Notes: generated by a model from the letters alone, not told the origin. Shown: positions 15,155 to 24,265, counted from the stretch's first letter. The stretch: 26,566 nt of DNA from an uncultured Fidelibacterota bacterium (GCA_913043185.1 CAJWMI010000015.1:1-26566), one strand, 5' to 3'. Translations and numbers: made by a program.

Positions 15155-16609
15155 ATGTCATCAATATCAAACTTAGATTATTTTATTATCATATTTTATA
15201 TGATGGGGATGGTTGCAATTGGTTTTTGGTTTTCTAAACGACACGGAGATTTTGAAGATTTTTTTCTGGCAGGCAGATCTTTGACCACTCCTTTGCTGAT
15301 TACTACTCTAATATCCACCTATTATGGATTGGATGTTTTATTTGGTGATTCGCAGTTGGCATTTACTGATGGCGTTGTCGCATGGTTTGGTTATGCAAGA
15401 CCTACCTATGCGTTTTTTCTAATAGCCGCATTTTTATTGGCTCATCGTTTGAGAAAAGAGAATTTTTTAAGTCTTCCAGATATCTTAGATAGATATTATG
15501 GAAAAGAAACACGCTATATTGGAGCAACAGCTTCTTTTATTTATTCTCTACCATCATTGTCATTGTATGCTTTTGGAATGCTTGGTGAAGTAATCATGGG
15601 TTGGCCGCCAATCATTGGCATGGCTGTTATTGGTGGCATCGGATTAATATATACTCTGACGGGAGGATTCTGGGCTGTTGCATTGACAGACTCTGTCCAG
15701 TTTTTGGTAATGTGTTTGATAATTGCTTTGGCGGTCCCTTTTGCTCTTAATCTAGTTGGTGGTTTTGATCAGATGATTGAAATATTGCCAGAGTATTATT
15801 TTGAGACCATGGGTGATTTATCAATTTGGCTTATTATAATCTATGCATCTACAGGTTTAACAATCTTAGTTGAACCAACATTCTACCAAAGAATTTTTGC
15901 GGCAAAGTCCTATAAAAATGTGAGAAATGCACTTATTGCTGGAATATTTATTTGGGGTTCATATGATTGGATTGTGACCATCCTCGCTATGGCAGCGAAA
16001 GTAGGAGTTTTGCAGGGAACGATTACTGTAGATGTAGACTCTAATGCTGCTCTGTTAACGATTATGGTTGCTGCGCTTCCGGCAGGTGCCTTGGGATTAT
16101 TTTTAGCAGGAGTAATTGCAACAGAGATGTCCACATTAGATTCCTATTGTCTAGTTGCTGGTGGCAATATTTCATATGATATCTATAAACCTGCCTTTAA
16201 GCCTAATGCCTCAGATATAGAATTAATAAAAACGACCAGGATTGGTATTGGTGTTTCTTGGATACTAGGATTTTTGATGGCAATCGCATTTGAACAGATG
16301 TTGGGTCTTTGGGTGCTTCTTGCTTCTGTATTGATATCAAGCGTTATGGTGCCGATACTTCTTGGACTTTATTATCCTTCATTAAGAAAAAAATTAGCTG
16401 GCATATTAAGTTCTAGTTTTGGCTTATTGTCCACACTAATATTAAATATATATATTATGGTTCAGGGGACTTTTGACCCTGCAGAAGAGACATATATATT
16501 GCACTTTGGTAGTTGGGAAATTTTACAAGAATATGTAATGTATTTTACGGTTCCATTTTCATTTTTTGGTTTTTTGCTGGGAATATTAATTGAAAAAGAT
16601 AATAGGTAA
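15155..16609 (+). CDS. Sodium:solute symporter family (SSS) transporter
   Basis: A 484-residue polytopic inner-membrane protein with about 12-13 hydrophobic helices, starting at about residue 9. The early motif DFFLAGRSL and the following TTLISTYYG helix are typical of the SSS (PutP-like) family. It should import an organic solute with Na+, and its position just after the amine oxidase suggests that it brings in the pathway substrate. Family members carry amino acids, polyamine-like compounds, sugars or carboxylates, so specificity cannot be assigned. A small membrane ORF follows after 3 bp. Confidence 0.9.
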   Translation: MSSISNLDYFIIIFYMMGMVAIGFWFSKRHGDFEDFFLAGRSLTTPLLITTLISTYYGLDVLFGDSQLAFTDGVVAWFGYARPTYAFFLIAAFLLAHRLRKENFLSLPDILDRYYGKETRYIGATASFIYSLPSLSLYAFGMLGEVIMGWPPIIGMAVIGGIGLIYTLTGGFWAVALTDSVQFLVMCLIIALAVPFALNLVGGFDQMIEILPEYYFETMGDLSIWLIIIYASTGLTILVEPTFYQRIFAAKSYKNVRNALIAGIFIWGSYDWIVTILAMAAKVGVLQGTITVDVDSNAALLTIMVAALPAGALGLFLAGVIATEMSTLDSYCLVAGGNISYDIYKPAFKPNASDIELIKTTRIGIGVSWILGFLMAIAFEQMLGLWVLLASVLISSVMVPILLGLYYPSLRKKLAGILSSSFGLLSTLILNIYIMVQGTFDPAEETYILHFGSWEILQEYVMYFTVPFSFFGFLLGILIEKDNR

Positions 16610-16612
16610 ATA

Positions 16613-16735
16613 ATGAGCGGTTGGGAAATTTTTACTTGGATGAGTACAGTTATTCTTGGCGTCGGATCCGTAATTGTTTTTGTTTTATTTTTATTTGACT
16701 TACCATCACTTTTAAATAATAAACCCAAAGAATAA
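16613..16735 (+). CDS. Small single-pass membrane protein (40 aa), probable symporter accessory protein
   Basis: An uninterrupted 40-codon ORF starts with ATG 3 bp after the symporter stop and ends 2 bp before the aldehyde dehydrogenase ATG, filling an otherwise empty slot in the operon. An AGG at 16604-16606 gives a 6-nt Shine-Dalgarno spacing. The peptide begins MSGWEIFTWMS, has one hydrophobic helix (about residues 11-30: TVILGVGSVIVFVLFLF region) and ends in a polar, Lys-containing tail (NNKPKE), so the tail is probably cytoplasmic. Small proteins of about 40 residues encoded directly after Na+ symporters are known, which supports an accessory or subunit role. No sequence family is certain from inspection. 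Confidence 0.7.
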   Translation: MSGWEIFTWMSTVILGVGSVIVFVLFLFDLPSLLNNKPKE

Positions 16736-16737
16736 TC

Positions 16738-18207
16738 ATGAATTATAAAAATTATATTAATGGGCAATGGGATGATGCAAAATCTGGAAAAAATTTTCCA
16801 GTGGAAAATCCCTTCAATCAAGAGATTATTGCCCATGTGCCAGATAGTGATAAAAATGATATAGATAAAGCTGTGTCAGCTGCGAAAACAGCATACAAAG
16901 ATTGGCATATAATGAGCGCTGGTGATAGAAGAGACTTAATGAGAGAGTTAGCCACTAAGTCTAGAGAGAACTCAAAAGAATTAGCAAAAACTATTTCTAT
17001 GGAGATGGGAAAACCTTTACCAGAGGCCTTAGATGAGATTGACACTATTGCAGATTTTTTGGAGTATTACGGAGAGTTATCAAGAGATGAGGTTGGTAGG
17101 ATAGTAGCTCCTGTTGAGATGAAGACGATGTCCCTGGTTCGGTATGAATCTGTTGGCGTGGTTGGATGTATCATTCCGTGGAACTATCCTTTAGCCCTTA
17201 TGGGCTGGAAGCTGGCGCCAGCTCTAGCTGCGGGTAATACTGTGGTCATGAAACCATCTGAAATCACTCCATTATCGATATTGCATTGGTGCAGGATAAT
17301 TGACTCTGTACTCCCACCTGGAGTGATTAATGTGGTCACTGGCTATGGGCAATCGGCTGGAGAGCCTATAGTGAGGCACCCAGATGTTCCGGTAGTTACT
17401 TTTACTGGGTCAGTCGCAACTGGTAAAAAGATTGCCAGCCTTGCAGCTGATAATCTTAAAAAAGTTTCTCTAGAATTGGGAGGGAAAGATCCGATGATTA
17501 TCTGTGATGATGCGGATATCGAGATTGCAGCCCAAGGTGCCTCTTGGGGAGGATTTGTAAATGCTGGGCAGGTATGTACAAGTATTGAACGTGTCTATGT
17601 TTTTGAAAGTGTGATTGATCAGTTTACAGAGGCGATAATAGAAGAAGCAAAAAAAGTAGTCTTAGGTAATCCTATGGATCCAGATACTGATATTGGCCCA
17701 ATGGCGTCAAAAGCACAGCAAGAAAAAGCGATTCAAAAAGTTGAACAAGCAGTTAGTGAAGGTGCGCGTTTATTAGCCGGTGGAAATGTACCTAAAGATT
17801 TTGAAAATGGATATTTTTACCAACCAACGGTATTAGATAAGATTAAACCAAATATGGAGATCGTAACCGAAGAAACATTCAGCCCTGTTTTGCCAATTCA
17901 AAAAGTGTCCTCAATAGAGGAAGCTATCCAGCAGTCTAATGATTCTATTTATGGATTGGGTTGTTCAATCTTCACGAATGATATAGACAGGGCATTAACA
18001 GCAGCTGATGATATTAAATCTGGCACAGTATGTATAAATAGTCCATTGATGGAAAATATTGCTGCGCCATTTGGCGGCATGAAACAATCAGGTATTGGAA
18101 GAGAGCATGGTAAAGAAGCTCTGGATGAATTTAGAGAGGCAAAACATATATTTATTGATTATAAACAAGAGTCAAAAGATTGGTGGTTTGTAAAAAAAGA
18201 TGACTAG
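16738..18207 (+). CDS. NAD(P)+-dependent aldehyde dehydrogenase (copy 1)
   Basis: A 489-residue ALDH-superfamily enzyme. The catalytic Cys is C280 in NAGQVCTS and the general base is E246 in LELGGKD; IPWNYP (146-151) and FTGSVATG are the cofactor-binding landmarks. The betaine-aldehyde/aminoaldehyde dehydrogenase branch is the closest by eye. It should oxidise an amino- or semialdehyde made by the oxidase or transaminases. It resembles the second dehydrogenase strongly, including the C-terminal motif LDEFREAKHIFIDYK. It overlaps the following aminotransferase by 8 bp (ATGACTAG). Confidence 0.92.
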   Translation: MNYKNYINGQWDDAKSGKNFPVENPFNQEIIAHVPDSDKNDIDKAVSAAKTAYKDWHIMSAGDRRDLMRELATKSRENSKELAKTISMEMGKPLPEALDEIDTIADFLEYYGELSRDEVGRIVAPVEMKTMSLVRYESVGVVGCIIPWNYPLALMGWKLAPALAAGNTVVMKPSEITPLSILHWCRIIDSVLPPGVINVVTGYGQSAGEPIVRHPDVPVVTFTGSVATGKKIASLAADNLKKVSLELGGKDPMIICDDADIEIAAQGASWGGFVNAGQVCTSIERVYVFESVIDQFTEAIIEEAKKVVLGNPMDPDTDIGPMASKAQQEKAIQKVEQAVSEGARLLAGGNVPKDFENGYFYQPTVLDKIKPNMEIVTEETFSPVLPIQKVSSIEEAIQQSNDSIYGLGCSIFTNDIDRALTAADDIKSGTVCINSPLMENIAAPFGGMKQSGIGREHGKEALDEFREAKHIFIDYKQESKDWWFVKKDD

Positions 18208-19492
18208 TAGTCAAAAAATAAGAGAAAAACAAAAAAAGTATATTTTTGATGCAGTAAAAAATTATTATAAAGAGCCTATTGTTGTATCTACGGCAAAAGG
18301 CTCTATCGTAAAAGATTTAGATGGCAAATCATATTTAGATTTTTTTGGTGGAATACTTACGGTTTCAATTGGGCACGCAAATGAAGAGGTGAATTCTGCA
18401 GTAAAAGCACAGATTAGTGACCTAACACATATTTCTTCTTTATATCCATCCATACCTGTTGTAGAGCTGGCAGAAAGGTTGGTAAACCTTGCCCCAATAA
18501 ATCTAAACAAAGTATTTTTAAATGCTACTGGTACCGAGGCTGATGAAACAGCTGTAATGCTTGCACAGCTTTACACTGGGAACACAGAAATTCTTGCACT
18601 AAGACACGGGTATTCTGGCAGGTCAATGCTTGCACAGTCTTTAACCGCGCATGCGCCATGGCGAGCAATCCCTACACAGATTGCTTCTGTAAAGCATGCA
18701 ATGGCTCCATATTGTTATAGATGTCCATTAAAATTGTCTCCAAAAAATTGCGGTACGGCATGTGCAACAGATGTTGAAGAATTAATACAGACTACAACAA
18801 CAGGAAAAATCGCCGGAATTCTAGTAGAACCAATAATGGGAGTAGGAGGATTTATTACTCCGCCAAAAGAGTATTTTGGTATTGTTGCTGATATTGTCAG
18901 AAAGTATGGCGGTATTTTCATTTCCGATGAAGTGCAAACTGGTTTTGGCCGTACGGGTAAAACATGGGGCATTGAGCACTATGGAGTTGAGCCTGATATG
19001 ATCACAGTTGCAAAAGGTATTGCAAATGGATTTCCACTTGCAGCGGTCATATCTACAAAAGAAATTGCTGATTCATTAGAGAAAAATACAATCTCAACTT
19101 TTGGAGGAAACCCGGTAAGCTGTGCATCAGCTAATGCAACTATAGATATAATTAAAAGAGATAATCTGGCTGAGAATGCTAAAAATATGGGACGCAGACT
19201 TATGAATGGAATCAAAAAAATTCAAAAACAATATCCCAAAACGATTGGGGATGTTCGTGGAAAAGGGTTGATGGTTGGGATAGAACTGGTTAAAGATGAA
19301 ACAATAAAGGACAGAACGCCAGACCTGGATTCAACAAATAGAATTATGGAAGAAACAAAAAAGAGAGGACTGCTTATTGGGAGAGGTGGCCTTTATGGAA
19401 ACAGTCTAAGAATAGCTCCTGCTTTAAATATTGGATCAGATGAGATTGATAAGGCACTACAAATCATTAACGACTCTTTTAGAGAATTATAA
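18200..19492 (+). CDS. Class III aminotransferase, AGXT2-like
   Basis: A 430-residue PLP enzyme with D243 in SDEVQTGFGRTG and K272 in VAKGIANGFP. A four-Cys segment, C172, C175, C184 and C188 (PYCYRCP ... CGTAC), is typical of the alanine-glyoxylate aminotransferase 2 and related diamine/omega-amino-acid transaminase group. It could transaminate putrescine, beta-alanine, GABA or a similar omega-amine to pyruvate or glyoxylate. Its ATG overlaps the upstream dehydrogenase end, and its stop is immediately followed by the ATG of the second dehydrogenase. The class is certain; the substrate is not. Confidence 0.87.
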   Translation: MTSSQKIREKQKKYIFDAVKNYYKEPIVVSTAKGSIVKDLDGKSYLDFFGGILTVSIGHANEEVNSAVKAQISDLTHISSLYPSIPVVELAERLVNLAPINLNKVFLNATGTEADETAVMLAQLYTGNTEILALRHGYSGRSMLAQSLTAHAPWRAIPTQIASVKHAMAPYCYRCPLKLSPKNCGTACATDVEELIQTTTTGKIAGILVEPIMGVGGFITPPKEYFGIVADIVRKYGGIFISDEVQTGFGRTGKTWGIEHYGVEPDMITVAKGIANGFPLAAVISTKEIADSLEKNTISTFGGNPVSCASANATIDIIKRDNLAENAKNMGRRLMNGIKKIQKQYPKTIGDVRGKGLMVGIELVKDETIKDRTPDLDSTNRIMEETKKRGLLIGRGGLYGNSLRIAPALNIGSDEIDKALQIINDSFREL

Positions 19493-20980
19493 ATGAAAAC
19501 AAAAAATAAAAATTATATAAATAATGAATGGGTCGATGCTGAGGGCGGAGATTCATTTGGGGTTGAAAATCCATTTACTGAAGAAATAATAGCTACAGTC
19601 CCTTACTCAAAAGAAAAAGATGTAGATGCTGCTGTCACCGCAGCAAAATCTGCATGGAAAAAATGGAAAACTCTTGGATCTCTTGATATGAGAGACTTAC
19701 TACGTGAAGTTGCTGTAAAAAGTAGGAAACATGATTATGAAATCGCTGAGATTATTGTTGCTGAAAGTGGAAAGCCGCTTATTGAATGTCTAGATGAGAT
19801 CGAGTGGATTTCCTCTATATTTGAATATTATTCTGAAATTGGAAGAGACCAAAAAGGTCGTGTTGTTGCTCCAGTTGAGAGTAGATCTATGAGCATGGTT
19901 GTGAAAGAACCATATGGAGTGGTGGGGTGCATTGTTCCTTGGAATTACCCTCTTTTATTAATGGCGTGGAAAGCTGCACCTGCCTTAGCAGCGGGTAATG
20001 CTCTGGTCATTAAACCCTCTGAGTATACACCATTATCTATTATGCGTTGGCTTGAGGTTGCGTGTGATCATTTACCTACGGGTGTTGTAAACATGATTAC
20101 TGGTGATGGTGTCACAGGTGCTCATCTTGTTGAACACCCTGGCACAAGGGTAATTGCATTTACAGGAAGTGTTGATACTGGAAAAAAAATAGCAATAATG
20201 GCTGCCAAGCAATTAAAGAAAACATCTCTGGAATTAGGCGGGAATGATCCAATTATCATTTGTGATGATGCCGATATAAAAATTGCTGCAAGAGGTACAA
20301 CATGGGGCGGATTATTAAATGCTGGTCAGGTATGTACCTCACTTGAGAGAGTGTTTGTAATGGATAACATCGCTGATGATTTTATAGACGCTGTTGTAGA
20401 AGAGGCAAAAAAAGTTCGTCTTGGTGATCCGATGAATGGTAAAACAGATATGGGCCCGATGTCATCTCTAAATGCACTTAACAAGGTAGAGGATAAAGTA
20501 AAGCGAGCTAAAAAGGAAGGAGCACGTTTGCTTACTGGCGGATCAAAACCAGCAGATTTTAAGAAAGGTTACTTTTACCAGCCTACTGTTTTTGATAAGA
20601 TTGAGAGTCATATGGAGATGATGAATATTGAAACCTTTGGCCCAATCATACCTATTCAAAAAGTAAAGTCCCTTGAGGAAGCTATAAACTTATCTAATGA
20701 TTCACAGTACGGGCTTGGGTGCAATATTTATACCAATGATATGGAAAAAGCACTGACGGCAGCTGAAGACATCAAAGCAGGGAGTTTTTGGATCAATGAC
20801 CCACTTACTGATAATGAGGCAGCTCCTTTTGGGGGGATGAAAATGTCTGGAGGTGGTAGAGAACTAGGGATAGAAGGTCTGGATGAGTTTCGGGAGCCAA
20901 AGCATATTCTTATTGATTATAAAATCAGAGATAAAGACTATTGGTTTCCTTATGATCTTGAAGAAGGAAGAAAAACGTAG
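19493..20980 (+). CDS. NAD(P)+-dependent aldehyde dehydrogenase (copy 2)
   Basis: A 495-residue paralogue of the dehydrogenase two genes upstream. C281 in NAGQVCTS is the nucleophile and E247 in LELGGND the general base; VPWNYP and FTGSVDTG are conserved. It starts exactly one base after the preceding stop. Lying between two aminotransferases, it probably acts on a semialdehyde made by one of them, for example succinate semialdehyde or an aminoaldehyde. The two copies differ at residues around the aldehyde tunnel (for example LELGGKDP versus LELGGNDP), consistent with different substrates. Confidence 0.92.
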   Translation: MKTKNKNYINNEWVDAEGGDSFGVENPFTEEIIATVPYSKEKDVDAAVTAAKSAWKKWKTLGSLDMRDLLREVAVKSRKHDYEIAEIIVAESGKPLIECLDEIEWISSIFEYYSEIGRDQKGRVVAPVESRSMSMVVKEPYGVVGCIVPWNYPLLLMAWKAAPALAAGNALVIKPSEYTPLSIMRWLEVACDHLPTGVVNMITGDGVTGAHLVEHPGTRVIAFTGSVDTGKKIAIMAAKQLKKTSLELGGNDPIIICDDADIKIAARGTTWGGLLNAGQVCTSLERVFVMDNIADDFIDAVVEEAKKVRLGDPMNGKTDMGPMSSLNALNKVEDKVKRAKKEGARLLTGGSKPADFKKGYFYQPTVFDKIESHMEMMNIETFGPIIPIQKVKSLEEAINLSNDSQYGLGCNIYTNDMEKALTAAEDIKAGSFWINDPLTDNEAAPFGGMKMSGGGRELGIEGLDEFREPKHILIDYKIRDKDYWFPYDLEEGRKT

Positions 20981-20991
20981 TTCATCGCTAG

Positions 20992-22260
20992 ATGCCTGTA
21001 AAAATAAAAACCTCAATTCCGGGCCCTAAGTCCATCATGCTGGCAAAAAGAAGAGCAAATAGTGTTGCTCAAGGACATGGTACTGTTTGCAATGTATATA
21101 TTGAAAAAGCAGAAGGTTCTCTATTAAAAGATATTGATGGAAACACTTTTATTGATTTTGCTGGTGGTATTGGGACAATGAATGTAGGCCACAGCCATCC
21201 AAGAATTTTAAATAGAACAAAAAATCAATTAGATAAATATACTCATACTTGTTTTTCAGTTGCTGCTTATGAAAGCTATATTGAACTAGCAGAGAAATTA
21301 TCAGATTTAGTTCCAATATCTGGTAGTTGTAAGGCGGCTTTTTTTAATTCTGGGGCGGAGGCGGTAGAAAATGCTATAAAAATTTCCAGATCTTATACGA
21401 AAAGGACTGGCATATTGGTGTTTTCTGAGGCCTATCATGGCAGAACTCTTATGACCATGACCATGACCTATAAGGAAGATCCTTACAAAAAAGGTTTTGG
21501 GCCATTTGCGTCTGGGGTATATCGGTTGCCATATCCATCTAATAAAAATGAAATTAATTTTGATAATCTTGATTTTGATCCAAAGGATATTGCTTGTGCA
21601 GTGATTGAACCTGTATTAGGAGAAGGTGGTTTTATTCCTGCATCTAAGTCAGGGATGAAAGCAGTTGAGGATTTTTGCAAAGAGAATCAAATCCTTCTTG
21701 TAGTCGATGAGGTTCAAACTGGTTATGGAAGGACTGGTAGCTTCTTTGCAATAGAGCAGTTTGATGTTGAGCCTGATATCATTATGTTAGCTAAATCAAT
21801 AGCAGGCGGTATTCCCTTAAGCGGGGTAATAGGTAAGTCAGAGATTATGGATTCTGTACATGTCGGGGGCATTGGCGGAACTTATAGTGGTAACCCATTA
21901 GCGTGTGAGGCTGCGTTAGAGGTTTTAGATATAATGATAACTGAAAAATTGCCCGATAAGGCCGTTGATATTGGAAAAGCATTTCGTTCAAAAATAGACA
22001 GCATTATTGATCAATGCCCATGGATTAGAGAAGTTAGAGGTTTAGGTGCAATGATGGCTATTGAGATATGTAACCCAGATACTAGTGAGCCTGATAAAGA
22101 AAGAACTAATCGTATTCATCAATATGCTCTAGAACATGGACTTATAATGATTACCGCTGGAACGTTTGGGAATGTAATACGTACGCTAATGCCATTAAAT
22201 ATTGATAAAGCTACTTTAGATAAAGGCTTAGAAATCCTCTGCAGTGCATTGATGGAATAG
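20992..22260 (+). CDS. gabT: Class III aminotransferase, 4-aminobutyrate transaminase-like
   Basis: A 422-residue PLP enzyme. The N-terminal motif SIPGPKS (8-14) is characteristic of GabT-type enzymes; EAYHGRT (146-152), D239 in VDEVQTGYGRTG and K268 in LAKSIAGGIP complete the active site. It should convert GABA or 5-aminovalerate plus 2-oxoglutarate to the semialdehyde and glutamate. It ends the plus-strand operon, 11 bp after the second dehydrogenase, and is convergent with the FMN-binding protein gene, with 13 bp between stops. The gabT name rests on motif resemblance; relatives act on other omega-amino acids. Confidence 0.8.
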   Translation: MPVKIKTSIPGPKSIMLAKRRANSVAQGHGTVCNVYIEKAEGSLLKDIDGNTFIDFAGGIGTMNVGHSHPRILNRTKNQLDKYTHTCFSVAAYESYIELAEKLSDLVPISGSCKAAFFNSGAEAVENAIKISRSYTKRTGILVFSEAYHGRTLMTMTMTYKEDPYKKGFGPFASGVYRLPYPSNKNEINFDNLDFDPKDIACAVIEPVLGEGGFIPASKSGMKAVEDFCKENQILLVVDEVQTGYGRTGSFFAIEQFDVEPDIIMLAKSIAGGIPLSGVIGKSEIMDSVHVGGIGGTYSGNPLACEAALEVLDIMITEKLPDKAVDIGKAFRSKIDSIIDQCPWIREVRGLGAMMAIEICNPDTSEPDKERTNRIHQYALEHGLIMITAGTFGNVIRTLMPLNIDKATLDKGLEILCSALME

Positions 22261-22273
22261 GCTAAGAAGATAT

Positions 22274-22855
22274 TTAGTATATATCAAACCATTTAGACTC
22301 TAAATCGGGCCATTCATTATTTTCTGCCTGCTCAGCTTTTTCTGGCCAATTATCTTTTCCACTCCAATGATCAATTATTATTTTATAGACAGATGTTTGT
22401 TTTAGTTCGCTATCTGTTATCGGTCGATAGTCTTTTCCAGATTCCATTTGTCCAAAATACTTTTCCAAAAGTCCATTTAATATTGCCCTTTTTTGATTAG
22501 AGTCATCTATAATATGAACAGTCCCAAATATCATTACGCTTTTGTATTGGATACTTTTTTCTAGAGGAATATTTGATGGAAGAAGCCTACCTGACTCAAA
22601 ACACTCAAAACAAACTTCTGGATAATGATTGGCATTATATCGAATTCTTCCAAAAGCATTCGAGTGAAAATAGATTTCATGTTTTTCTTTCGAGTACCAA
22701 TAGGTAGTAGGGATTATAAATGGTTGATTTTTATCTCGCGTGGCTACATGCCCGATCATTGTTTTATCTAATAGCTGCACAATTTGCTTGTCATCCATAA
22801 TGAGATCATCAATCCTAGATTGATTAATTGGTTTTTTATTTGGGTCATAACTCAT
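22274..22855 (-). CDS. Pyridoxamine 5'-phosphate oxidase-like FMN-binding split-barrel protein
   Basis: About 193 residues. The N-terminal half resembles the PNPOx-like/nitroimidazole-resistance (NimA) family: a helix then IGHVATRDKNQPFIIPTTYWY, followed by EIYFHSNAFGRI and VCFECFESG, the usual flavin-binding split barrel. It probably binds FMN (possibly another cofactor) and acts as a small reductase; the exact role is unknown. The ATG at 22855 is chosen; an in-frame TTG four codons upstream is possible but offers no better ribosome binding site. It stands alone on the minus strand, divergent from the homocitrate-synthase-like gene. Confidence 0.78.
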   Translation of the reverse strand: MSYDPNKKPINQSRIDDLIMDDKQIVQLLDKTMIGHVATRDKNQPFIIPTTYWYSKEKHEIYFHSNAFGRIRYNANHYPEVCFECFESGRLLPSNIPLEKSIQYKSVMIFGTVHIIDDSNQKRAILNGLLEKYFGQMESGKDYRPITDSELKQTSVYKIIIDHWSGKDNWPEKAEQAENNEWPDLESKWFDIY

Positions 22856-22991
22856 GAATAAATACAAATAATTATCACTAATAATAATGAATAGTTTTGA
22901 ATAAATAATGGTGATTTAACATGAAACATTAATTTTATAAGATTCAATTTAGACTGAATTTTATATTTAGTATTGATTAAATTGGTTAATA
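22856..22991. promoter_or_regulatory. Divergent intergenic region upstream of the FMN protein and homocitrate-synthase-like genes
   Basis: About 136 bp of A+T-rich spacer between divergent starts, so both promoters are expected here. I see only a short ATTCA...TGAAT inverted repeat (22942-22959) and no convincing operator, riboswitch or T-box. Confidence 0.3.
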
Positions 22992-24158
22992 ATGTCTGGA
23001 AATAACAAAATAGAAATTCTTGATTCTACGCTACGTGAAGGAGAACAAACTCCTGGTGTTTCATTTACGAAATCTCAAAAAATTACTATAGCTAAGATGC
23101 TAGATAGTTTTGGAGTTGATTTTATAGAGCTTGGTCATCCAGCGGTCTCGCCTGATATATATAAAACGATAGAGGCATTAAATCAATTATCACTAAATGC
23201 AGAAAAAATGGTCCATGGTAGACTAACAAAATCTGATATAGATGATGCGGTAGAGTTAGGAGTCCCTTGGATAGGCTTGTTTTTTGGAACATCTAGAGAC
23301 TATCTCTATGATAAGTATCAATTAGATGAAAACAAAGCCCAGAAAAAGATAGGAGAAATAATAAAATACGGTAAAAGTAAAGGGTTGAAAATACGATTCA
23401 CGGCAGAGGACGCTTCCAGAACTGATGTAAAATTTCTATTAAAAATAGGAAAACTAGTTGAAAGAGCCGGTGTAGATCGTTTTAGTTTGGCTGATACAGT
23501 TGGTATTCTTCATCCAAGTAAAACATCGGAACTTGTACAATATTTTGTTTCTCAATTAGATATACCAATACACATTCATTGTCATAATGATTTTGGTTTA
23601 GCTACTGCAAATGCTTTACAAGCAATACAATCAGGAGCAAGCTGTGTTGATGTTACTATAAACGGCTTGGGGGAAAGATGCGGGTTGCCCCCATTAGCTG
23701 AGGTGACTGCTGCGCTCGATGAATTATATAAAATTAAACATTCATGGGACTTAAAAAAACTAAACCAACTTTCTAATTATATAGATAAAATAACAAAAAT
23801 AAATAATAAAGATACTCGACCAATTACAGGAAAATATTCCTTTAGTCACAAAGCAGGATTACATGTTAAGGCAATGCTAAAAAACCCTAGTTCTTACCAG
23901 TCTATATCTCCTAAAAAACTAAATCGTGAGCATGAAATCATTATTGATAAATATACCGGCAGGGAGGCTGTACGTCACCGTTTAGATGAGCTAGGTATAG
24001 AATATAATGAACCATTACTAAATAGTGTTTTATCTCAAATAAAAAGAAGTCCTCTTGTGACGAATTGGACAGATAAAAAAATTATACAATTAGTCAAACA
24101 TTTCACATCATCAAGAATAAAAAAGCCTCGACAACGTTTTAACAATAAATTTTTTTAA
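22992..24158 (+). CDS. Homocitrate synthase / 2-isopropylmalate synthase-family enzyme
   Basis: A 388-residue member of the DRE-TIM (LeuA/NifV/Lys20) family. DSTLREGEQTPGVSF at 11-25 is the signature, and H196 and H198 in HIHCHNDFG are the metal ligands. SFSHKAGLHVKAMLKNP and the following IDKYTGREAVRHRL are typical of lysine-pathway and NifV-type homocitrate synthases. The C-terminal allosteric LeuA domain is missing, as in homocitrate synthases. It would condense acetyl-CoA with 2-oxoglutarate, the first step of 2-aminoadipate lysine biosynthesis, although no other lysine gene is in the window. Isopropylmalate or citramalate synthase activity is possible. No Shine-Dalgarno sequence is clear; the next feature is the tmRNA leader region. 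Confidence 0.75.
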   Translation: MSGNNKIEILDSTLREGEQTPGVSFTKSQKITIAKMLDSFGVDFIELGHPAVSPDIYKTIEALNQLSLNAEKMVHGRLTKSDIDDAVELGVPWIGLFFGTSRDYLYDKYQLDENKAQKKIGEIIKYGKSKGLKIRFTAEDASRTDVKFLLKIGKLVERAGVDRFSLADTVGILHPSKTSELVQYFVSQLDIPIHIHCHNDFGLATANALQAIQSGASCVDVTINGLGERCGLPPLAEVTAALDELYKIKHSWDLKKLNQLSNYIDKITKINNKDTRPITGKYSFSHKAGLHVKAMLKNPSSYQSISPKKLNREHEIIIDKYTGREAVRHRLDELGIEYNEPLLNSVLSQIKRSPLVTNWTDKKIIQLVKHFTSSRIKKPRQRFNNKFF

Positions 24159-24265
24159 AAAACCTTACATTAACTATTGCACCAAATTTTCTAGTTAGCT
24201 TATAATTGACGGTCTCTTTTGACAAAGTTTTTTAACAAAAAGATTTTGAAAGAAGAGGCTGACAT

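Noticed and set aside
13877..22260. Canonical Puu (gamma-glutamylputrescine) pathway
   Set aside because: The oxidase and dehydrogenases fit, but the glutamine-synthetase-like PuuA and the hydrolase PuuD are missing, so only a transaminase or oxidase type of amine breakdown is supported.
24206..24224. Repeated TTGAC / TTGACA before ssrA as a -35 promoter element
   Set aside because: No acceptable -10 hexamer lies 16-18 bp downstream of either copy, so I did not call a promoter.
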